From a virus, in IMG/VR virus record IMGVR_UViG_3300031280_000010, positions 1 through 33,824 of that record: 33,824 bases of DNA. One strand, 5' to 3'. A program made the position numbers and the translations under genes. The notes under the pieces are model-generated. The model was given only the letters and a program-made list of their open reading frames with translations. It was not told the origin of the DNA and ran no database searches. The stretch's first letter is position 1; each line of letters begins with the position of its first letter. Of this stretch, positions 6,787 to 14,668 are shown piece by piece.

Positions 6787-7532
6787 TAGCACTCACAGGA
6801 CACGGCGCACTTGCAGAGGCTTATGCAAAAGTAAATCGGGCATGTTATATACATTCTTTCCGATCGCTGGCAGATAATGAAATAGCAGATATTATCAGTC
6901 GTACAGATATATTGATACACAATGCAGCTACTTTGATAAACAAAGATGCAGAACAAAATCTTGCATTAACTAAAAGAATAGTTTACCTTATATTAAAACA
7001 TAAGCCGGAAGTTAAATTTCTGTATGTCGGGTCAATGTCGTATCTTAGCGAAACAGGATATTTGTCAGAACAATGGATGACACCTTATACTTATTCGAAA
7101 TTTCTTTCTGAAAAATATTGTTTTGCTACTTTAAATAATATCAAGACAATACGTTTTTCTACTTTGTTTTATCGTGATCCTGAACGTGATGGGCTTAGTC
7201 GTTTAATAGCGGATGCTGTTAAAACAAAGAAAATATCGCTTATTAACGGTGGAACACAAACACGTGACTGGCTTCCGATAAATATAGCAGCAAAAGAACT
7301 TCATCGAGTAGCGACAACAAACACGCCTCCGATAAATACAATTGCATCAGGAGTGGAAACATCATTTTTGAAGCTTGCTAATATTGTTCATAAATATACT
7401 GATTGTTCAATAGATTATAAAAGGGAAATAATTATAAACCCCAGTCTTGTATGTAGTAAGTTTGCAAAGACTGTAGAAGTAGATTTAGATAAAGAGATAA
7501 AAGAATATATTAAACAATTAAAAATTGATTAA
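6783..7532 (+). CDS. NAD-dependent epimerase/dehydratase (extended SDR)
   Basis: This 249-aa protein shows the extended short-chain dehydrogenase plan. It opens MIALTGHGALAEAY, a Rossmann dinucleotide loop with a reduced glycine pattern, then ILIHNAATLINKD, FLYVGSMSYL (catalytic Ser region) and YTYSKFLSEKY with the YxxxK pair. RFSTLFYRDPERDG and GGTQTRDWLPINIAAKEL match the substrate-domain region of NDP-sugar epimerases. It is shorter than usual (about 300-330 aa). Expected activity is oxidation/epimerisation or dehydration of a nucleotide sugar in the cytoplasm. It is coupled by ATGA to the ATP-grasp gene, suggesting consecutive steps in one pathway. Confidence 0.85.
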   Translation: MIALTGHGALAEAYAKVNRACYIHSFRSLADNEIADIISRTDILIHNAATLINKDAEQNLALTKRIVYLILKHKPEVKFLYVGSMSYLSETGYLSEQWMTPYTYSKFLSEKYCFATLNNIKTIRFSTLFYRDPERDGLSRLIADAVKTKKISLINGGTQTRDWLPINIAAKELHRVATTNTPPINTIASGVETSFLKLANIVHKYTDCSIDYKREIIINPSLVCSKFAKTVEVDLDKEIKEYIKQLKID

Positions 7533-7533
7533 A

Positions 7534-7758
7534 ATGGAAACAGGGGAAAATATTATTCTTAATAAAGCACAATTAAAAGCAATTGGAGGATCAGATATAT
7601 TTGATTGTATTAATGAAGCAATTCAATTCGCAGCTAAGCATGATATTAAATGTACTTTAATACATAATAGTATTGAAGTTGAGGTATCGACACAAGAATT
7701 AAAAGAGACTATTTATAATATGTGGAATAAATTATTAAAAGAAGCTTGTAAGAAATGA
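7534..7758 (+). CDS. hypothetical protein (74 aa)
   Basis: Not recognised. The product is METGENIILNKAQLKAIGG with a central helix (IFDCINEAIQFAAKHDIKC) and a C-terminal helix. The start at 7534 follows the preceding TAA by one base; an earlier non-ATG start in the same frame is less likely. It overlaps the phosphoesterase gene by ATGA. The phrase IKCTLIHNSIEVEV suggests a short beta hairpin. It could be a small accessory protein of the sugar genes, or an unrelated passenger. Confidence 0.5.
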   Translation: METGENIILNKAQLKAIGGSDIFDCINEAIQFAAKHDIKCTLIHNSIEVEVSTQELKETIYNMWNKLLKEACKK

Positions 7759-8375
7759 AGATACTTGTATTTTCAGATATACATGGCAATTTACCTGCAA
7801 TTGAAAAGTTATTAAACACAGAATCGGCTGATTTATATATTTCGCTTGGTGATGTAGTTAATTACGGTCCCTGGCAAAATGAATGTGTCGAGTTACTTGA
7901 TACTTTGAAATACAAGATATTACATTTTGGCAATCATGAACAGTATTATTATAAAGGAAAATATAGTAATAATAATCTCGCAGGACGATTTTTCGAATTT
8001 TGCTATCCGCAATTCACCCGACATGATCTTATAAAAGACTATCGGGAAGATTCAAGATTAAATGGATATAACTTTCAGCATACTTTCGAGAATAAGGTTA
8101 TTTATCCCGATACTCATATTGTATTTAATGATAATTATATTATCGGTCATTCACATCATCAATCTTTACACAAATATAGACGATGGAAGATGTATTGCAT
8201 AGGCTCAGCAGGTCAAAACCGACAATATATAAACCGTATTGATTATATGATCATGAATCATACTTGCGAACTGAAACATTTAATTTATGATGAAACGCTT
8301 GTTATAAATGAAATGAAAGCAAGAAAATATCCGAAAGAATTTATCGAGTATTATAGTAAAAAACAAAGGATATGA
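7755..8375 (+). CDS. calcineurin-like metallophosphoesterase
   Basis: A 206-aa enzyme with the full di-metal motif set of the calcineurin-like (YfcE/MJ0936-type) superfamily: FSDIHGN (Asp8, His10), LGDVVNYGP, HFGNHEQYY, and IIGHSHHQ, followed by IGSAGQNR. These residues bind two divalent metals that hydrolyse phosphomonoesters or diesters, including cyclic nucleotides and nucleotide sugars. It is soluble. In this setting, between sugar-nucleotide genes and a methyltransferase, it may hydrolyse a nucleotide or sugar-phosphate intermediate; a 3'-5' nucleotide role is also possible. ATGA overlaps join it to both neighbours. Confidence 0.9.
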   Translation: MKILVFSDIHGNLPAIEKLLNTESADLYISLGDVVNYGPWQNECVELLDTLKYKILHFGNHEQYYYKGKYSNNNLAGRFFEFCYPQFTRHDLIKDYREDSRLNGYNFQHTFENKVIYPDTHIVFNDNYIIGHSHHQSLHKYRRWKMYCIGSAGQNRQYINRIDYMIMNHTCELKHLIYDETLVINEMKARKYPKEFIEYYSKKQRI

Positions 8376-8893
8376 TCTGGGAAAAAATTGAAGGGTGGTT
8401 TGATTTTCAGAATTTATATCTTGACAGGGTACAGAATTGCGATAATGCTGTTTTTATTGAAATAGGATGCTGGCGTGGTAAATCAGTTGCATTCCTGGCA
8501 GAGATGATAAAAGAATCAAACAAGAACATCAAATTGTTTGCGATAGATATATGGAAACCTTTTATGCAGGGTGGTGTTATGGAGTGCGCCCCATACGAAG
8601 AATATCTTAAAAACACAGAGCTATTAAAGGAATATATAACAACAATAAAGCTATCATCGGTTGAGGCATCGAAGCTCTTTGAGGATAATTCTGTAGATTT
8701 TATTTTTATAGATGCCTGTCATGATTATAAATCGGTAAAGAGTGATATTATTGCATGGTTGCCGAAAATTAAGAAAGATGGTATCTTTGCAGGACATGAT
8801 TATGACTGGCCCGGAGTTAATCAGGCAGTTAATGAAATATTGCCAAACCATAGGATAATTAATGGTAACACATGGATTTATAAACAAGAATGA
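8372..8893 (+). CDS. class I SAM-dependent methyltransferase (Methyltransf_24-like)
   Basis: A 173-aa protein with motif I as VFIEIGCWRGKSVAFLAEM (SAM-binding glycine region shortened to GCWRGKS), acidic motif II in LFAIDIW, and motif IV/post-IV as DFIFIDACHDYKSVKSDI. KDGIFAGHDYDWPGV near the end is characteristic of the Methyltransf_24 group, often linked to rhamnosyl or other sugar O-methylation in polysaccharide clusters. It probably methylates a small sugar or its lipid/protein-linked product. Coupled by ATGA to the phosphoesterase before and the transferase-like gene after. Confidence 0.85.
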   Translation: MIWEKIEGWFDFQNLYLDRVQNCDNAVFIEIGCWRGKSVAFLAEMIKESNKNIKLFAIDIWKPFMQGGVMECAPYEEYLKNTELLKEYITTIKLSSVEASKLFEDNSVDFIFIDACHDYKSVKSDIIAWLPKIKKDGIFAGHDYDWPGVNQAVNEILPNHRIINGNTWIYKQE

Positions 8894-9579
8894 ATTATAT
8901 AGCAAGTACATATATATCCGGAATAAAAGATACTCAAAGGATGATAATAAAACTTCCTGATGATCATAATTATATTTCTTCATGGTATAAATCGGTAATC
9001 TCAAATAATCTTAAATGCATTGTTTTTCATAATGAATTATCACAGGATTTTATTATTAACTATCCGGAATGTCGTTTTATTAAAGTCATAAATCCGGGAT
9101 TAAATCTTTATGATTTTCGCTGGTATATGTTTAAAAATCTGCATGATATAGATTTTGATAATATATTTCTGACAGATATTTCAGATGTAGAGTTAGTAAA
9201 AAATCCTTTTTTGCAAACAGAATATAATCAGGATGATATATTTTGCGGAGACGAACAGTATAGTATGAATACATGGCCGATGTTATTTGCTGACGAGAAA
9301 TTCAAGGAATTACCTGAATGGGATAATATAATAAATTCCGGGAATGTCTTACTTAATGCCGGTATTGTGGGAGGATCAAGGTCTGTTGTAATTCATTATA
9401 TTGATCTTATAAATATAATCATTGACCAGGTTAAAGGATACAAAGAGACTACATGTGTAGATATTCCGCTTTATAATTATGTGCTGTACCGTTATTTTAA
9501 ACCGATACACGGATTTCCTGTTAATTCAGTATTCAGAAAATTTGAAAAAAGTAATGATGTTTGGTTCATTCATAAATAA
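8890..9579 (+). CDS. putative glycosyltransferase, nucleotide-sugar-transferase-like
   Basis: This 229-aa protein has the order of a GT-A transferase of the family-8/DUF type: IASTYISG start, LKCIVFHNEL, then DFDNIFLTDISDVELVKNPF with a DxD-like acidic site, SGNVLLNAGIVGGSRSVV (acceptor-side NaG motif) and a C-terminal VWFIHK. A similar acidic strand occurs in the gene at 5150. No membrane segment or signal peptide is seen. It is the last gene of the sugar cluster; immediately behind it a promoter starts the packaging genes. Sugar donor and acceptor are unknown. Confidence 0.65.
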   Translation: MNYIASTYISGIKDTQRMIIKLPDDHNYISSWYKSVISNNLKCIVFHNELSQDFIINYPECRFIKVINPGLNLYDFRWYMFKNLHDIDFDNIFLTDISDVELVKNPFLQTEYNQDDIFCGDEQYSMNTWPMLFADEKFKELPEWDNIINSGNVLLNAGIVGGSRSVVIHYIDLINIIIDQVKGYKETTCVDIPLYNYVLYRYFKPIHGFPVNSVFRKFEKSNDVWFIHK

Positions 9580-9582
9580 TAC

Positions 9583-9613
9583 TTGACAATAATATTAAAA
9601 TATCGTATATTTG
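9583..9613 (+). promoter_or_regulatory. Bacteroidetes-type promoter before the packaging/head genes
   Basis: TTGACA (9583-9588) and TATATTTG (9606-9613) are separated by 17 bases. TATATTTG fits TAnnTTTG, the -7 element of Bacteroidetes housekeeping promoters. The region lies in the only sizeable gap around and is followed by a strong AAGGAGG ribosome-binding site at 9649-9655. It likely drives 9663-17539. Confidence 0.75.
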
Positions 9614-9662
9614 CGATTTAGATAACGAAAGAATTAGTTATAAATTAAAAGGAGGATAAAAA

Positions 9663-9794
9663 ATGGCAAAAAAGAAGTATAGTCCTTGTTTTAAGAAACT
9701 TATTAAAAAAACCGGGAGTAAAAAGAAAGCATTAAAAAAATTACATACTATTAAGTATTACGAGGCACATCCCAAAAAACGCAAAAGGAAATAA
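9663..9794 (+). CDS. tiny lysine-rich protein (43 aa)
   Basis: A 43-residue, strongly basic protein (MAKKKYSPCFKKLIKKTGSK at the start, PKKRKRK at the end). An AAGGAGG at 9649-9655 sits eight bases before the ATG, a better ribosome-binding site than most genes here have. It is the first gene after the 9583 promoter. Charge and size suggest nucleic-acid binding, perhaps during packaging, but no domain is recognisable. Translation is well supported; function is not. Confidence 0.65.
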   Translation: MAKKKYSPCFKKLIKKTGSKKKALKKLHTIKYYEAHPKKRKRK

Positions 9795-9797
9795 TCA

Positions 9798-9911
9798 ATG
9801 AGGCGCAAAAAACCAAAAGAGCTAAAGAGACAAAGCCTCAATAAATATTTGGAGAGAGAGAAGTATAAACAGATAGCAAGAGATAAAAGAAATGGGCGCA
9901 CCTCGAAATAA
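9798..9911 (+). CDS. tiny basic protein (37 aa) overlapping the small terminase start
   Basis: A 37-aa frame beginning MRRKKPKELKRQSLNKYLER, basic and helical. It starts three bases after the previous stop and runs 20 bases into the terminase small subunit gene in another frame. The overlap could couple translation of the terminase to it. Composition resembles the preceding small protein, so both may be basic packaging accessories. Too short for a firm call. Confidence 0.42.
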   Translation: MRRKKPKELKRQSLNKYLEREKYKQIARDKRNGRTSK

Positions 9912-10362
9912 TCAATTTTGGAAACTTCGTTCAAAGCATGGACGTGATAAGTTATTTACTACTCCTGAATTACTTTGGAAAGCAGCTTGCGAATATTTTC
10001 AATGGTGTGAAAATAACCCGATAAAAGCATACGATAATAAAGGAACAAAAAATGTAAACCTTGTATCATTTAGGAGACCTTTCACATTGAAGGGTTTTTG
10101 TCTTTATTGTGATGCTACCGAACATTGGTATTATGAATTTAAGAAGGCATTAGATGATGAAAAGGATAAAGATTTTTTGTATATCTGTCATAAAATAGAG
10201 GATATTATTTACAATCAAAAGTTTGAAGGAGCAGCAATAGGAATATTCAATGCAAATATAATTGTACGTAATCTTGGGCTTTCTGAAAATATAAATCAAA
10301 ATGTAAATATACCTAAAGAATTGCCTGTTGTAATTGTTAAACGAAGAACAAGTGAAAGGTGA
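9892..10362 (+). CDS. terS: terminase small subunit (gp3-like DNA-packaging protein)
   Basis: The 156-aa protein matches the gp3-like DNA-packaging family. It has FWKLRSKHGRDKLFTTPELL and AACEYFQWCENNP at the start, a middle RPFTLKGFCLYCD helix-turn-helix-like segment, and KIEDIIYNQKFEGAAIGIFN with NANIIVRNLGL near the end. The small terminase oligomerises, recognises viral DNA and hands it to the large subunit at the portal. It is followed at once by the large terminase, overlapping its start. This fixes the window as phage and the direction of the late genes. Confidence 0.9.
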   Translation: MGAPRNNQFWKLRSKHGRDKLFTTPELLWKAACEYFQWCENNPIKAYDNKGTKNVNLVSFRRPFTLKGFCLYCDATEHWYYEFKKALDDEKDKDFLYICHKIEDIIYNQKFEGAAIGIFNANIIVRNLGLSENINQNVNIPKELPVVIVKRRTSER

Positions 10363-11827
10363 TGAGATAGTTCAGGAATTAAGTGATCCGCAAATGGATA
10401 TATTTGAAAGCACCGCTTCAATAAATCTATTTTTAGCAGGTTATGGATCAGGTAAGACATTTCTTGATGGTTTATTATCAAAACAATTAATAGCTAAATT
10501 CCCTGAATGCAGGGGTGGTATATTTGCAAATACTTATGATCAATTAAATACAGCTACACTTTTAAGAATACGTGAATATTGGGCCTCAACAGGGATGACA
10601 GAATGGTCTAAAGAAAATCCAGATGGTTGTTATATATCAAACAAAGAACCCCCAATACACTGGAAAGATTGTATAAGAAATTTTGATAGATATACGAATA
10701 TTATTTCATTTAGAAATGGAGGATTGATATTTACAGGATCGCTCGATAATGCAGTTATGCATTCAGGAAAAGAAATGGCATGGTGTATTCTTGATGAAAC
10801 TAAAGATTCAAAAGAGGAAGATGTAAAGGGAATAATTCTTTCACGTTTGCGTCAACCAGGAATGTATTTAGTTAATGGAGAAATTACAAACAAAGGAACA
10901 ATTAATCAGCAATGGAATCCACTTTATATTTCTACATCACCGGCAAAAGTTCCCTGGATATCTGAATGGTTTGAACTTGAAAAATATATTGATGATATAT
11001 CGTCACTTATTTATTCTGACAAAACATATTTTAAAAAACAGTTTGGAAATAAATTTGTAACAATATCATCAACATATCATAATATTGCTAATGTTGGAGA
11101 GAATTATATCAATAAATTACTCACAGAAAATTCCAAAGAGCGTGGCAAGGCTCTTGTATATGCTAATCCTTTTGTTGTTACCGGAGGGGAATTTTATTCA
11201 TCATTTAACAGAATAGAGAATGTACAATCATTACATTATGATCCTTCCCTGGCTATACATATCACATTTGATCAAAACACAGTTCCATATAATACAGCAC
11301 TCATATATCAGATAAAGCAGGATAAAGATATTTGGTATGCTTTGTGTATCGATGAGATATGTCTTGAGAATCCACGTAATTCAACCGAGGAAGTTTGTGA
11401 AGAATTTATTGAACGTTATCCGAATCATAAATCAGGACTGTATTATTATGGCGATGCTTCCGGACATAACAGATCAACAATGTCTAAAGACTTCAAACAT
11501 CATTACGAAATAATAGCTTATAAGCTTTATAAATACCTGAATAACTATTCGGACAGAACATTAAGGCAAAATCCGTCACTTGTTACCCGGCGGGATTTTA
11601 TGAATGCTGTTTTCGAAAAGAAATTACCGATAAGGCACTTAATAAATGAGATATGTAAGCATACCATTGCAGACTTTATGTATGTCAGGCAGGCAATTGA
11701 TGGGACAAAAGACAAACATATCATTACGGATCCCGAGACAGGTGAAAGATACCAGAAATATGGACATACATCAGATTCTTCAGATTATCTGTTCGTTGAA
11801 TTGTTTAAAAACTATTATAGTGGGTAA
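10352..11827 (+). CDS. terL: terminase large subunit
   Basis: The packaging motor and nuclease. From the GTG at 10352 it is 491 aa. Walker A is LAGYGSGKT (P-loop at about 30-36) and Walker B is WCILDET with the acidic pair at about 148-149. The C-terminal RNase H-like nuclease shows ITFDQNT (about 307), YYGDASG (about 368) and HTSDSSDYLF (about 475-478), giving the expected metal-binding aspartates. No ATG fits; GTG 10352 overlaps the small terminase by 11 bases, and a TTG at 10334 is an alternative six codons longer. It translocates DNA into proheads with ATP and cuts concatemers. Confidence 0.95.
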   Translation: MKGDEIVQELSDPQMDIFESTASINLFLAGYGSGKTFLDGLLSKQLIAKFPECRGGIFANTYDQLNTATLLRIREYWASTGMTEWSKENPDGCYISNKEPPIHWKDCIRNFDRYTNIISFRNGGLIFTGSLDNAVMHSGKEMAWCILDETKDSKEEDVKGIILSRLRQPGMYLVNGEITNKGTINQQWNPLYISTSPAKVPWISEWFELEKYIDDISSLIYSDKTYFKKQFGNKFVTISSTYHNIANVGENYINKLLTENSKERGKALVYANPFVVTGGEFYSSFNRIENVQSLHYDPSLAIHITFDQNTVPYNTALIYQIKQDKDIWYALCIDEICLENPRNSTEEVCEEFIERYPNHKSGLYYYGDASGHNRSTMSKDFKHHYEIIAYKLYKYLNNYSDRTLRQNPSLVTRRDFMNAVFEKKLPIRHLINEICKHTIADFMYVRQAIDGTKDKHIITDPETGERYQKYGHTSDSSDYLFVELFKNYYSG

Positions 11828-11975
11828 AAGATTATTATTTATATTGTTATTATTGCCATTTTGTTTAATATGCGGATTAATAATGATATTTAATGTATTT
11901 TACTGGCTTTTTACAGGAAATAATTGTTTATGGATCATTGATACATTAACTTATAAAATGCGGAGGTTATTATGA
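11820..11975 (+). CDS. small membrane protein between terminase and portal (51 aa)
   Basis: The frame starts with GTG at 11820, inside the end of the terminase gene, and ends in an ATGA overlap with the portal gene. It encodes a hydrophobic segment (LLFILLLLPFCLICGLIMIF) directly continued by NVFYWLFTG, then a short basic tail ending KMRRLL. The open frame extends far upstream but there it is only the terminase in another phase, so the GTG start is the sensible one. Placement between terminase and portal is unusual; it might be a membrane-bound accessory or a small holin-like protein. No family recognised. Confidence 0.5.
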   Translation: MGKRLLFILLLLPFCLICGLIMIFNVFYWLFTGNNCLWIIDTLTYKMRRLL

Positions 11976-13768
11976 CAAAAGATGAAGCACTCCCAATACT
12001 ATTAGATGTTATTGAAAACGATAAACATCACCAGGATTATGACAGGGTTACAAAACTCGCCGATGAATATTATAAAATGAAGTCGGGAGATAACATTACC
12101 GATCTACTAAAGAGGATGATAACAAGAGAAACTGAAGAAGAATTTGATCAGCGAAAGAAAATATCAAAGTCGGTTATACCTTCAACTCTCAATAGTACTC
12201 AGCTACCTTTTCAAAAAGCACTTCGTAAACAGCCGTTACTGAGAGAGATAATAACAAAGTCGAAGGCCAAAAAGACAGAACTTGAAGATCATATCAGCCA
12301 TTACTGGGGAGAGAAATCCCTTGAGGAATATCTGGAATATGCTTTTATCAATTATAACTATATCGATCCCAATGCTTTTCTTATAACAGAATTTGATGAA
12401 TTTGATTCCCGGAAAGAAAAAGCAGCACCATATCCTTTTGTCGCCACATCTAAGGAATGTATAATGTTTGAATATAAAAACCAGATATTACAGTATCTGA
12501 TTGTTCAATTACCTATTCAATATAAAGATTACGAAGAAGGAAAAAAACAAGGTGGTATTATTGAAAAGATAAATATAACAAAAGATGGCAGTAAGTTCAC
12601 AATGTATTTGGGGCAGGATACCGTACAGATGACACAAGTAGGGAAGGATGGTTACATGATTGATCTTAAAGAAGGGCAGGAGATTATTGTTATTAAAGAG
12701 AATTATTATCTTTTAGAGTATTTTGAGCCGAAGGCAAATAAAGTACCAGCAGCAAGGTTTGGTTATCTATATGATACTCAAACAAAAGGCCGTACAATGG
12801 TATCAGTATTTCATCCTGTGCTTTTACTCCTTGAAAAGATGATGAAAACAGATTCCGAAGAAGATTTGTCAATTGCCATGACAGCATTTCCACAGAGGTT
12901 AATCTATTTGGATAAATGTCATAATCCGCAATGTAAGAACGGACAGCTTCTTGATGGCAGTGGTATTTGTCAGGAATGCCAGGGAACAGGTAAGAGTCCT
13001 ATACATAAGGGAGTAACTGATATATTAACATTTAAGATCCCGGATAATCCTGCGGATATGATTGATCTTGAGCAATTGCTTGTTTATAAGTCACCTCCGA
13101 TAGAGACACTTAAATTTATGGATGAGTATGTCTCTAATATACGTAAATTGATTCATGCCATGATGTTTAATGCAGAAATATTTTCACGTACAGAGATAAC
13201 GACAACTGCAACGGAGAAAGAACTTGAGACCGATAATATGAATGACACATTATATCCATTTGCGAGGGCATTTTCGCAGATGTGGGAGTTTATTGTCGAA
13301 GATATAGCAACATTTACTGATCTTAATGATGGATTGATATTGCATCATAAAATGCCCGAAGATTTTAAATTCAAATCATTGCCTTCTCTTATGGCAGAGA
13401 TGAAAGCTGCTAAAGACGCAGGAGCATCGACTTCTACGATAGCAGCAATTGAAGATGATATAAACAATATACTTTATGCTGACCGGCCCGGTGATTTGAA
13501 ACGTATCCAGGTGAAACAAAAATATAATCCTTTCCGGGGTTATGATGAAAGTACTGTCAGACTACTTATATCACAGAGTAAGACAACGGAATATAACGCC
13601 GTACTTTGGGCAAATCTCGAATCGGTATTTAACGAGATAGAACTTGAAACACCGGATATTTATAATAAAAGTGATGATATTATAACCGAGAAAGTAAAAG
13701 CTATTGTCGCCCGCTATATCGAAGAGATCAATAACGTGAAAGAAATAAAAGAACCGTTTAAAGATTAA
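11972..13768 (+). CDS. portal protein with internal zinc-finger-like insertion
   Basis: The 598-aa size, the place between large terminase and head morphogenesis genes and the helical composition with a long alpha-rich C-terminal half all fit a portal, the dodecameric ring through which DNA enters the capsid. A GGAGG at 11962-11966 precedes the ATG. An unusual feature is a Cys4 site at 316, 321, 333 and 336 (CHNPQC, then CQECQGTGK), resembling a zinc knuckle or DnaJ-type half-site. The segment after it (PPIETLKFMDEYVSNIRKLI) may be the stem/clip transition. The assignment rests mainly on synteny and size. Confidence 0.8.
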   Translation: MTKDEALPILLDVIENDKHHQDYDRVTKLADEYYKMKSGDNITDLLKRMITRETEEEFDQRKKISKSVIPSTLNSTQLPFQKALRKQPLLREIITKSKAKKTELEDHISHYWGEKSLEEYLEYAFINYNYIDPNAFLITEFDEFDSRKEKAAPYPFVATSKECIMFEYKNQILQYLIVQLPIQYKDYEEGKKQGGIIEKINITKDGSKFTMYLGQDTVQMTQVGKDGYMIDLKEGQEIIVIKENYYLLEYFEPKANKVPAARFGYLYDTQTKGRTMVSVFHPVLLLLEKMMKTDSEEDLSIAMTAFPQRLIYLDKCHNPQCKNGQLLDGSGICQECQGTGKSPIHKGVTDILTFKIPDNPADMIDLEQLLVYKSPPIETLKFMDEYVSNIRKLIHAMMFNAEIFSRTEITTTATEKELETDNMNDTLYPFARAFSQMWEFIVEDIATFTDLNDGLILHHKMPEDFKFKSLPSLMAEMKAAKDAGASTSTIAAIEDDINNILYADRPGDLKRIQVKQKYNPFRGYDESTVRLLISQSKTTEYNAVLWANLESVFNEIELETPDIYNKSDDIITEKVKAIVARYIEEINNVKEIKEPFKD

Positions 13769-13772
13769 TTAA

Positions 13773-14354
13773 ATGATGCGGTCTGATGGATTTTATGATT
13801 ATGCGTGGTCGCCAGTAACAGGTTGTCTTAATGATTGTTGGTATTGTTATGGTAAGAAAGATTTTGAACAACGAGGATTAAGTTATCTTCCTGAGTTTCA
13901 TCCTGAGAGATTACGAGAACCTTACGGTTATAAACCATCGAGAATATTTGTTACACATTATACTGACCTGATGGGTGATTTTATTCCTGAAGAATGGGTT
14001 AAATCTATTATAGGAGTATGTAATGATTTGTCAAAACAGACCTTTATGTTCCTGACAAAGAATCCCAAAAGATATTACGAATATGATTTCCCTGATAATT
14101 GTATACTTGGCGTTACTGTTGAATCAAAAAATGAGATTCAGCGTATTGATATTATCTCAGGGATAAAAGCCAGGAAGTGGATTTCTATTGAGCCTATACT
14201 TGGAGATTTCACCGGAGTTGATCTTTCGCAATTTGAACTTTGTATCATTGGTAAACTATTTAACCATGTATCAAAGATAAGACCCGAATGGGTGCGATCT
14301 GTTTCGCATTCCAATATCTATTATAAACCAAATGTCAGGAGGTATTTGAAATGA
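13773..14354 (+). CDS. Gp37/Gp68-like (DUF5131) radical-SAM-type protein
   Basis: This 193-aa protein belongs to the phage Gp37/Gp68 group, DUF5131. The N-terminus AWSPVTGCLNDCWYCYGKK holds the CxxxCxxC cluster typical of radical-SAM iron-sulfur proteins. RIFVTHYTDLMGDFIPEEW, TFMFLTKNPKRY, GVTVES and WISIEPILGDF are the other conserved blocks. The family usually is about 230-260 aa; this copy ends soon after IEPILGDF and is somewhat short. It presumably performs a SAM-dependent radical reaction on an unknown substrate. It sits between portal and the head morphogenesis gene, overlapping the next gene by ATGA. Confidence 0.9.
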   Translation: MMRSDGFYDYAWSPVTGCLNDCWYCYGKKDFEQRGLSYLPEFHPERLREPYGYKPSRIFVTHYTDLMGDFIPEEWVKSIIGVCNDLSKQTFMFLTKNPKRYYEYDFPDNCILGVTVESKNEIQRIDIISGIKARKWISIEPILGDFTGVDLSQFELCIIGKLFNHVSKIRPEWVRSVSHSNIYYKPNVRRYLK

Positions 14355-14668
14355 ATGAAAGAATTATTTACAAAGAACATTTTTTTTATGATGATCCAGT
14401 AGGTAATTGGTATAAATGCGATAATTGTAATGAAGAAGTCTTTATTCCTTCTGGTTATCCCATATATTCATATTGTCCTTATTGTGGAGAGGAGATTGAT
14501 AAGATTGATGGTTGTGGACAATGTAAAGATGATGATAATATATGTATAGCAAATTATGTTCAAATTAAAAATCCAAGAACGCAAAAGTTTATAAAAATTG
14601 ATAAAAAACAAGGTAGGATTATTGCTTCAAATAAAAATGAGTTTTTAAATATAGAAATTATAAAATGA
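14351..14668 (+). CDS. zinc-ribbon protein, unknown (105 aa)
   Basis: The protein carries YKCDNCNEEVF and YCPYCGEEID, two CxxC pairs about 20 residues apart that should form one zinc ribbon, followed by DGCGQC with another pair. The C-terminal YVQIKNPRTQKFIKIDKKQG looks like a small beta domain seen in phage hypothetical proteins. AGGAGG at 14337-14342 is a good ribosome-binding site. It is flanked by ATGA overlaps on both sides. DNA, RNA or protein binding are all possible. Confidence 0.65.
   Translation: MNERIIYKEHFFYDDPVGNWYKCDNCNEEVFIPSGYPIYSYCPYCGEEIDKIDGCGQCKDDDNICIANYVQIKNPRTQKFIKIDKKQGRIIASNKNEFLNIEIIK

Noticed and set aside
11646-11819. Upstream extension of the small membrane protein frame
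   Set aside because: This part runs inside the terminase nuclease domain; the plausible protein begins at GTG 11820.
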